Positions 6,685 through 14,000 of a DNA stretch of 64,000 nucleotides are shown one piece after another. The stretch spans positions 193,934 to 257,933 of the forward strand of contig NZ_RBIJ01000001.1 of assembly GCF_003633725.1 (NCBI RefSeq). The letters are read 5' to 3'. The notes under the pieces were generated by a model, which did not search any database, was not told the DNA's origin, and saw only the letters and a list, made by a program, of their open reading frames with translations. This stretch comes from Brockia lithotrophica. GTDB taxonomy: Bacteria > Bacillota > Bacilli > Thermicanales > DSM-22653. Position numbers and translations under genes: made by a program. Numbering within the stretch: the stretch's first letter is position 1; each line of letters begins with the position of its first letter.

Positions 6685-8312
6685 GAGGCAGGACCACTCA
6701 TATGAGTGAGGTCGCGAAATCCTACATAAATGAAGTCGCGAAGAGTATCGGTGGAGCGAAAGTCGCGTCCTACCTGTGCCTTACCGTCGTCCTCTACTCG
6801 TTGTACAGCCTGCAACCCTATTTCTTTTCGAGGCTGCTGAGCGATTCGGCGATGAACCTCGGCTACCTCGCCGGGGTTGCTGCTTCTTTTTTGTCGATTT
6901 CGCTTGTGAACTACCCCAACAATTGGATGCTCCAAGCCGTGAGGATGCACTCGAAACGAGTGGTTTGGGCCGCGAATCAGAAGAAAGATTACGCCTACTT
7001 CATAGACAGGAGCGTAGGCGAGTACCAGAACCTGATGAATGAGATTTCGTTCGCGATGAGATCCTTGCAGTACGAGGGTCTGCAATTACTGTTGCAATCT
7101 TTAATCATCTTTGTCGTCTACTCCGTCCTTTTGTTCCGATATCACTGGCTTGTGGGTTTCCTTTACCTGATCACGTACGGCTCCTATCTATATCTGTCGA
7201 TAAGGCTCTCGAGGCAAAACGAAACCGGGATTCGTCGCGTCCTGGACACGACCTCTGACTTGAACTCATATATAATCGACTTTTTCAAGAACATCTCCAC
7301 CATTCTCACCGCGGGATCGACCGCCCTGGAGAACCGCAACTTCGATAAGCTGCTGAATAAGGAGCGGGAAGCCTACTTCAACCAGCAGAAGCAGATCGAC
7401 CATTCCCATCTCATCACGCAGCTGTGGATGACGCTCGGCACGGTCGCCCTCGTGGCCGTGAGCTTTGCCCTCCGGCCGGGCGAGTCGTTCGACGCTTCGC
7501 TGGTGCTCGTTCTCATCTATTCGGCCTTCCACCTCACTGGGTTCGGCAAGCGGTTCCTCGCCCTCCTGGAGCTTTTGGGAAGACTCGACGTCGCTCTCAG
7601 GAAAATCGGGTACGGCGACCCGCCCCGCGTCCGTCCGGTTCAAGTTGTCTCGCTCCCCGATCCCGTGATCATCGCCGTCGAGGACGTATCCTTTTCCTAC
7701 AAAAAAGGCGAGCCCGTGCTCCAGCAGGTGTCTTTCGACATCCGTCAGCGCGAGAAGCTGCTTATCGTGGGCAGGAACGGCAGCGGGAAGTCGACGTTGG
7801 TCAAGCTGATCGCCGGGCTCCTAAGCCCGGACCAGGGGCGCGTGCTGTACAACCGCAAGTACTTGCACAGCGCTGCCGACATCGGCTACTACTCCCAGCA
7901 TATGGAGTTGTTCGACCGGAGCATTTACGAGAACATGATCTACCCGCGCGAGTCTTACAACGTCGGCGCGATCTGGAAGCTCGTCGACCTTCTCAAGCTG
8001 AACACACTCATCGAGGACGAGGAGGATCTGTTTCACAAACGCCCAGGAGATTTCGGCGCCAGGTTTTCGGGCGGGGAGAAGCAGAAGCTGCTCATCGCCC
8101 GCTCGCTCCTGAACAAGAAACCGGTGATGATTTACGATGAGGTCAACTCGGCGCTGGACCGGGAAGCCGTAGAGATCTTTGCCGATTTGATCGAAAGCGA
8201 GCTTCGGGACAGCACCGTGATCCTGGTGTCGCACCGGACCGAAGGGATACGCGGCTTCGAAAGAGTCGCGGAAATCTCCGATGGACGGCTCTCGCTCGAC
8301 CTTATAGATTAG
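6681..8312 (+). CDS. ABC exporter with fused membrane and ATPase domains
   Basis: A 543-residue type IV ABC exporter. About residues 25-310 form the membrane domain with helices near 30-50, 65-85, 140-160, 165-185, 255-275 and 285-305. The ATPase domain follows with Walker A GRNGSGKST (364-372), signature RFSGGEKQK, Walker B MIYDEVNSALD and the switch SHR. There is no peptidase C39 domain and no substrate-binding partner. The start may be TTG 6681, coupled to the small ORF, or ATG 6702. Such half-size exporters act as homodimers and move peptides, lipids or drugs outward. The small frames upstream make a peptide substrate attractive, but this is inference. Confidence 0.85.
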   Translation: MRGRTTHMSEVAKSYINEVAKSIGGAKVASYLCLTVVLYSLYSLQPYFFSRLLSDSAMNLGYLAGVAASFLSISLVNYPNNWMLQAVRMHSKRVVWAANQKKDYAYFIDRSVGEYQNLMNEISFAMRSLQYEGLQLLLQSLIIFVVYSVLLFRYHWLVGFLYLITYGSYLYLSIRLSRQNETGIRRVLDTTSDLNSYIIDFFKNISTILTAGSTALENRNFDKLLNKEREAYFNQQKQIDHSHLITQLWMTLGTVALVAVSFALRPGESFDASLVLVLIYSAFHLTGFGKRFLALLELLGRLDVALRKIGYGDPPRVRPVQVVSLPDPVIIAVEDVSFSYKKGEPVLQQVSFDIRQREKLLIVGRNGSGKSTLVKLIAGLLSPDQGRVLYNRKYLHSAADIGYYSQHMELFDRSIYENMIYPRESYNVGAIWKLVDLLKLNTLIEDEEDLFHKRPGDFGARFSGGEKQKLLIARSLLNKKPVMIYDEVNSALDREAVEIFADLIESELRDSTVILVSHRTEGIRGFERVAEISDGRLSLDLID

Positions 8313-8649
8313 GCTTATTTCACAGCCCTGCGGTTTCTGTAAGGTCCCCGATCTAATTTAAAGATAGGGGGGTTGTGGAAAATTGGACAGACATTAGGCC
8401 CGTGCGCCTCGCCGAAATATGCATTTGGTCTTTTGTTTTATGCGAGGGAGAAAAGGGGCCCAGGCTATCGCTCTCCCTTGACGGTAGCCGACTCGTGGCC
8501 TATGCTTTGGACGACTGTATTGGGGGCTAAGGTTAGCCGGTCAGCGTGTCTATAAAGCGGAGGGCCTGTTCACCAAACGCTGGGGGCTGCAGTTCCCGGT
8601 TTTCGGGTGGGAAAACAAAAGCTGTCCATCGGAAGGAGGCGGACCGTGC
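8313..8649 (+). other. intergenic, 337 bases
   Basis: No gene is supported. An imperfect hairpin at 8346-8370 (CCCCGATCT and AGATAGGGG with a 7-base loop) follows the exporter gene but lacks a U-tract on the + strand. A ribosome site AAGGAGG near 8632-8638 belongs to the next gene. Confidence 0.6.
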
Positions 8650-9207
8650 ATGTCTCGTCGTGCTCTTATCGTGGTAGACTACCTGAACGACTTTGCCCAT
8701 CCGGAAGGAGCGCTCACCGCCGGCGCTCCTGCTCAGGCGATCGATGAAACCGTACGTAGGGCCGTAGAGGCGTTTCACGGGCGAGGAGACGTCGTCGTCT
8801 TTGCCTCGGACGCGCATACACCGGACGATCCGGAATTTGCCCTTTGGCCGCCGCATGCCGTAAAGGGAACCTGGGGACAGGAGATCTACGGGACCACGGG
8901 CGAACTTGCCCGAAGCTTGCGCGGCCGAAAAGGAGTGTACTTCGTGGACAAGACGAAGTACGACGCATTTTTCCGCACCGACTTGGAAGACATCTTGCGT
9001 GCGGAGGGCGTGAATTCCGTGTACCTGGCGGGGATCAATACGTCGATCTGCGTGATGGCCACGGCTCAGGGAGCGTATTTCCGCGGGTTTCGCGTGTACG
9101 TCCTCCGCGACGCCGTTGCCGACATGTCGCGGGAAGCCCACGACTTTGCCCTACGGCACATGGAGGCGATCTTTCGGGCGGAACTGGTGGATACGGAAAG
9201 CGCGTAG
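8650..9207 (+). CDS. isochorismatase-family cysteine hydrolase (nicotinamidase-like)
   Basis: A 185-residue cytoplasmic enzyme of the usual size for the family. The catalytic triad is visible: Asp10 in VVDYLNDF, Lys101 in DKTKYDAF and Cys134 in INTSICVM, with the cis-peptide region just before it. The segment SDAHTPDDPEF..WPPHAVKGT carries the Asp/His residues that bind metal in nicotinamidases, so nicotinamide-to-nicotinate hydrolysis (NAD salvage) is more likely than isochorismate or ureidoacrylate cleavage. It starts at ATG after AAGGAGG and is followed by a strong terminator, so it is probably a single-gene transcript. Confidence 0.85.
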   Translation: MSRRALIVVDYLNDFAHPEGALTAGAPAQAIDETVRRAVEAFHGRGDVVVFASDAHTPDDPEFALWPPHAVKGTWGQEIYGTTGELARSLRGRKGVYFVDKTKYDAFFRTDLEDILRAEGVNSVYLAGINTSICVMATAQGAYFRGFRVYVLRDAVADMSREAHDFALRHMEAIFRAELVDTESA

Positions 9208-9320
9208 GGTAGGCGGGAAGGACGGTTCGCGTCGACTTCCGGGAAGGTAGGACTTGCGTTGGGGGCGTTTCTCGCCGCGCATCCAAAGCGCGTTTCCAAA
9301 GAGAAAAAGGTCGGGGAGGT

Positions 9321-9359
9321 CGGGACACGTACGGACGGTGCGTGATCCCGCCTTTTTTT
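9321..9359 (+). terminator. intrinsic terminator after the hydrolase gene
   Basis: CGGGACACG (9321-9329) pairs with CGTGATCCCG (9341-9350) with one bulged A and an 11-base loop, then CC and a T7 run (9353-9359). Confidence 0.75.
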
Positions 9360-9827
9360 CTGTTTCTGCCTTGTGAATCGTATGGCGGAACGACGGGGGA
9401 TCCTTATGGGCTCGGATCTCGCGATCGGCCTTCTGGAACCGCGCGTGCGTTCTTCTGCCGAAATGGGAACGTCAAAGGGAATACGCGTCTCATAAGGAAG
9501 ATTTTTGTGCGGAGCGCGGTCGACGAGTTCCGCATCTATCGGCCCGGTATTTTTTGCTAAAGTGAACATACTCGTCGTTCACCGCAAATTTCGAATACCG
9601 AGAAGCGGTCGCGGTTCGGTGTATCCGAACGGGTGCGGCATGGGAACCCCGTTTGTCTTGAGAGAGTGCCGGAATCGGACCGTGGCCGGTCACCCGAATG
9701 CGGATCCCGTCGAGCGGTTACGTCGATTTGCAGCCAAGGGGAGGAAAGCAGAGCTCCCGGTTTTGCCCGTTTTTCGGACGTGTGTCCGGGATCAGGGCAA
9801 TCGAGTTAGAGACGGGGGGACGGGGGA
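9360..9827 (+). other. intergenic region with hairpins, before a GAF-LuxR regulator
   Basis: About 470 bases without a supported gene. It holds a 6-bp hairpin GTGAAC/GTTCAC (9562-9567 and 9577-9582) just after a T6 run, and GTTCGG/CCGAAC (9614-9619 and 9625-9630) followed by a GGG..CCCC pairing. These could form a structured 5' leader or operators. I compared it with the c-di-AMP riboswitch and rejected that match. No riboswitch class is assigned. Confidence 0.4.
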
Positions 9828-10844
9828 GTGGGCGTGAACCGGAAGATCAGGGATCGGAGGGGGCGGAGTCCACTGTGCATAACCGCCGAAGAGCGCGATC
9901 TCCTTCTTCGCGATCTCGGGCGGGGAGGAGTGCCACCCCCTTGTGGGCCTTTGGACAGGGGTGGCGCTTCTTTGGGGGAAAATTCGGCGGACGTCCGTTC
10001 GACGGCACGAGCTCACCAAGGCGCCTCTGCCGCATGCACTCAGACATCCGAGCGGGTTTTGGTTGTCTCTGAGGTGGAGAGCGCGGGGTCTTTGTCCGTG
10101 ACGCGTCTGGTCGAACGCTTCCGGACCACGGTGCGCGATATGCGGGAACGGTACGGGATTTTTCGGAAGGTTTCGTTCGTCGTTTCCACGCCCGATCTTG
10201 CGGTGGTGGGATTTATATCCGCCGAGGAAGGGGGTGCGCGTGAGGGCGTCGATCTCCGGCTTCTCTTCCCCACGGGGGTCCGGGCGGACGAGCGTTCCTA
10301 CGGTGTGCACGCCCTCGCATGTGCGCGTCGGCGCGGGGATTTTTGCGCCGTGTGGGGCTGGGAGCACACCTGTCCTGCACTTCATCCCTTTTGGTCGCTT
10401 GCTGCCCCTGTTTTCGTGGATGGCCTCCGTGGAGACCGGATTCTGGGGTATGTGGGGCTTTTTGCGGACCGGCGGGAGGAGCTCGAAGGATACGTTGGGT
10501 GGCTCGCGGAAAGCCTTCACGCCATCCGGAGAGACGTGGAGGAAGGCTTGGAGAGGAGTTCCGCCCTTCGGTGGGTTCGTCCGACGGTTGCGGTGTACAT
10601 CCCGGCCGCCGTCGCCCGCCTCCTCACGCCAAGAGAGCACGAGGTTCTCGCAGCTTTTCTTGCGGGGCTCAGCCTCGATGCCGTCGCGCGGGAGTTCTAC
10701 CTGACCCGGTCGTCCGTCCGTACGTACCTCGAACGGGTGGCGGCAAAATTGGGCGTCGAGCCCCGCCTCTCCGAGCTTCGCGCCTACATCGACCGGATGG
10801 CCCAAAGTTGCGAGGTGCCTTGTCCTCCGCGCCGAACGACATAA
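9828..10844 (+). CDS. GAF-domain LuxR-family transcriptional regulator
   Basis: A 338-residue regulator starting at GTG (9828 or the in-frame GTG at 9834). Residues about 75-240 resemble the GAF sensor of AcoR-type activators: VSTPDLAVVGFIS, SYGVHALACA, VWGWEHTCPALHPFWSLAAP and a G..LGYVGL strand in the expected order. The C-terminus (about 255-335) is a LuxR winged helix, LTPREHEVLAAFLAG...TRSSVRTYLERVAAKLGVEP. AcoR proteins usually carry a sigma-54 AAA+ domain; here GAF is joined directly to LuxR HTH. The first 70 residues are low-complexity and may be mis-started. It lies upstream of the protease gene and could control it. The paralogous split copy is at 3.8-4.3 kb. Confidence 0.75.
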   Translation: MGVNRKIRDRRGRSPLCITAEERDLLLRDLGRGGVPPPCGPLDRGGASLGENSADVRSTARAHQGASAACTQTSERVLVVSEVESAGSLSVTRLVERFRTTVRDMRERYGIFRKVSFVVSTPDLAVVGFISAEEGGAREGVDLRLLFPTGVRADERSYGVHALACARRRGDFCAVWGWEHTCPALHPFWSLAAPVFVDGLRGDRILGYVGLFADRREELEGYVGWLAESLHAIRRDVEEGLERSSALRWVRPTVAVYIPAAVARLLTPREHEVLAAFLAGLSLDAVAREFYLTRSSVRTYLERVAAKLGVEPRLSELRAYIDRMAQSCEVPCPPRRTT

Positions 10845-11097
10845 CCGCGATCTTGGACCGGATGTCCCCTCTTTTGTCCGACAGATCGGCAAAGTACCCA
10901 TGGTGTATGTTTACTTTCGATCCGGAAGCGTGTTACGAGTTGTGCGAAGGATTCGGGAGATTTTCTGTGCCCGGTTCTTATGGTTCTCTCGGCGTTCTTC
11001 TGATGTGCCTTGCGTTCTCCCGGTACTCCGGATGTTGGGACAATGCGGCTTGGAGCAGACGCGGGACGATTTCGGAAATGCGAGGAGGGAATTCAGA

Positions 11098-14000
11098 ATG
11101 CACAGACGCCCCCCTACTTTCCGGAAAGCGCTTCTTTGGACCGTGGCGTTTCTCCTTTGGCTTTCGAGCGTGTCTCCGGCGTTTGCCGGTCCGGAGCAAA
11201 CGGATATGCGCGCGGGGAAGGAAAGCCGCCCCGCCTTGAGTGCCCGCGACCAAGTCCTTATGCGCAAGGTCGCTCCGGAAGTACTGGATGCCTTTGCCAA
11301 GGGCGACATGGTCACGTACCTCGTGCGGCTGAGGGAACAGGTGGACGTATCGGCGGTGGCGGACTCGGCGCGAAAACGGGCAGTGATGCAAAAGGAAAGC
11401 CCCGCAGGCCAAAAGGTTGCCGTACGCCAGGCCGTCGCCTCCGCGCTACGTGAGACGGCCCTTCGCACCCAGGCGCCTTTGGTCGGCCTCCTCGAGGCGG
11501 AGAAGCACCGGGGTAACGTACGCGAGTACGAGTCGTTTTTCGTCGTCAACGCCCTTGCGGTGACTTCGACGAAAGACGTTTTGGACGAGCTCGCCCTCCG
11601 TCCGGAAGTGGAGAAGATCCTCCCCAACGCCGAGGTGCGCCTCATCGGCGGCCCCCTTGGTGTTTCTCTCGAACCGACGGAAGGTGGAGCGGCCTCGCCC
11701 GCCTCGACGACGCAGGAAATAGAAGGGGGGCGGACTACAGCGCCCTCGGCGGTGCTTCCCGCGCCCCATCTCGGAGAGGCGCTCGCGGAGGGCGTGGAAT
11801 GGAACGTCGCCCACGTGCGGGCGCCTCAGGTGTGGGCGATGGGCATCGACGGTACGGGGGTCGTCGTCGCCAATTTGGACACGGGCGTGGACGGAGAGCA
11901 TCCGGCCCTTGCGCGGAAGTGGCGGGGTCGGACGGGCGATCCGGCTCTGAGTTGGTTTGACGCCACTTACGAGCGGCGGCCGCGGCCGGTGGACACGAAC
12001 GGACACGGGACGCACGTCATGGGTACTATGGTCGGCTCCGAGGAAAGCGGAGAAAACCGGGTAGGCGTGGCCACGGGAGCGACGTGGATCGCTGTCCGCG
12101 TATTCGTCGGCAATTCGACGACCACGGACGTCCTCCTCCGCGGGGGAGAGTGGGTCCTTGCGCCCCGCGACTCCCAAGGGAATCTCCATCCGGAGATGGC
12201 GCCCGACGTCGTGAACAACTCCTGGGGTGCGGGTCCCGGGATGGACGAGTTCTACCGCGATATGGTTCGGGCGTGGCGGGCGGCGGGAATTTTCCCGGTC
12301 TTCGCCAACGGCAACAGCGGCCCAGGGGCGGGCACCGTCGGTCCTCCGGCAAACTATCCGGAATCCTTCGGCGTAGGTGCCGTAAACGCGCGCAACGAAG
12401 TGGCATCCTTTTCCAGCCGCGGGCCTTCTCCCTACGGCGAGATCAAACCCGACGTGGCCGCTCCGGGGGTAAACATCCGCTCCAGCGTGCCGGGAGGCGG
12501 GTATCAGGGCGGGTGGAGCGGGACCTCCATGGCCGCTCCGCACGTGGCGGGCGTCGTAGCGCTCCTTTTGCAGGCCAACGCCTCGCTTACGGTGGACGAG
12601 CTCGTCACCGTCTTGCGCGAGACGGCAGTTCCCCTCACAGATGACCAGTACCCGGATGTTCCCAACAACGGCTACGGGTACGGGCTTATCGACGCGTATG
12701 CTGCGGTGAACTCTGTCATCGCCGGCTTCGGGACCGTGGAGGGGCGCGTGACGGCGGAAGGCGAGGACCGCGAACCCCCGGTTGTTGAGCCCGAAACGCT
12801 CGGCGGGGTGTTCGTCGGGGACGAGGTTGAAGTCCGCGCGCGCGTGACGGACGACGTGGCCGTGACGAACGTAGAGCTCTTCGTCCGCGCTCCTGGAGCG
12901 GAGGAGTGGACGAGCTTTCCCATGCGGCGTGTCGAGGGCGACCACCGTTCGGGGACGTATGCGGCGACCATACCCGCATCGTCTACCCGTCCCCCTGCCG
13001 TGGAATACCGTATACGCGCCGAAGACTACGGAGGGCACGTGACCGAAACGCCCGTCTACGAAATCCCCGTCTCTACGGGTGTGAAGCCGGGCTACGTTCA
13101 GGATTTCGAGCACGACTGGTACGGATTCCGCACGGGCGGGGAACAAAACACCTGGGCTCGCGGCAAACCGAATACGGGACCTATGGGCGCCCACAGCGGC
13201 GAATACGTCCTCGCTTCCAACCTCACGGGGACCTACCTTCCGAACGCGAACAGCTGGGTCCGCATGCCGCCGATCGACCTCACGGACCACGAGGGGATGG
13301 CACTTCTCACCTTTTGGCATTGGTACGACCTCGAACCCCGGTACGACTTCGGGCGCGTGTACGTGGTCGCCGAATCGACGGGTGGGGAGCCTGTCTTGGC
13401 GGCTGAATTCACGGGCCGCGACCGAACGTGGCGGCAGGTGGTCATCGACCTCACGCCGTACCGCGGTCAGGTCGTCACGGTGCTGTGGAATCTCGTAAGC
13501 GACTATTCCGTCCAGTACGACGGGTGGTTCGTCGACGACGTCGCGCTCGTGGGGCCTGCGGAAGCTCCGCCCCCAGCGCCCGAAGGATTGCGCGCCTCGG
13601 CAAATGATCTGGGACAGGTGACCCTCGCGTGGGATCCCGTGGATGACGTACACGTAAAGGACTACGTCCTCTATCGGGCTCGGACGGATGGCGTATGGGA
13701 GGAGGTCGGGTATAGCCGTACGACGTCCGCCTTCCACATCCCCACCGAAAGCGGTACGTATTCCTTTGCCGTCGCCGCCCGCACGTACGACGGCACCGTT
13801 GGCGAACGATCGCAGCCGGTGGAGATCGCCGTGACGGTTCCGCCCGTGCTCTTCTTGGATGACTTTAACGGACCGGACGACAACGGGTGGACGCACGGCG
13901 GGCGCAACGACATTTGGGCCCGCGGGGAGCCGCGCAAGGGGCCGATGGCAGCGCTCATCCCCCCGAACGTGTGGGCGACCGGTCTTTCGGGGAACTACGA

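Noticed and set aside
8346-8370. Terminator after the ABC exporter
   Set aside because: The hairpin has a mismatch and is followed by G-rich rather than T-rich sequence on the + strand.
9600-9660. c-di-AMP (ydaO) riboswitch
   Set aside because: TATCCGAAC..GGAACC looked like one arm, but the conserved GGGGUGAAUC and CAGCUAACC segments and closing pseudoknot are absent.
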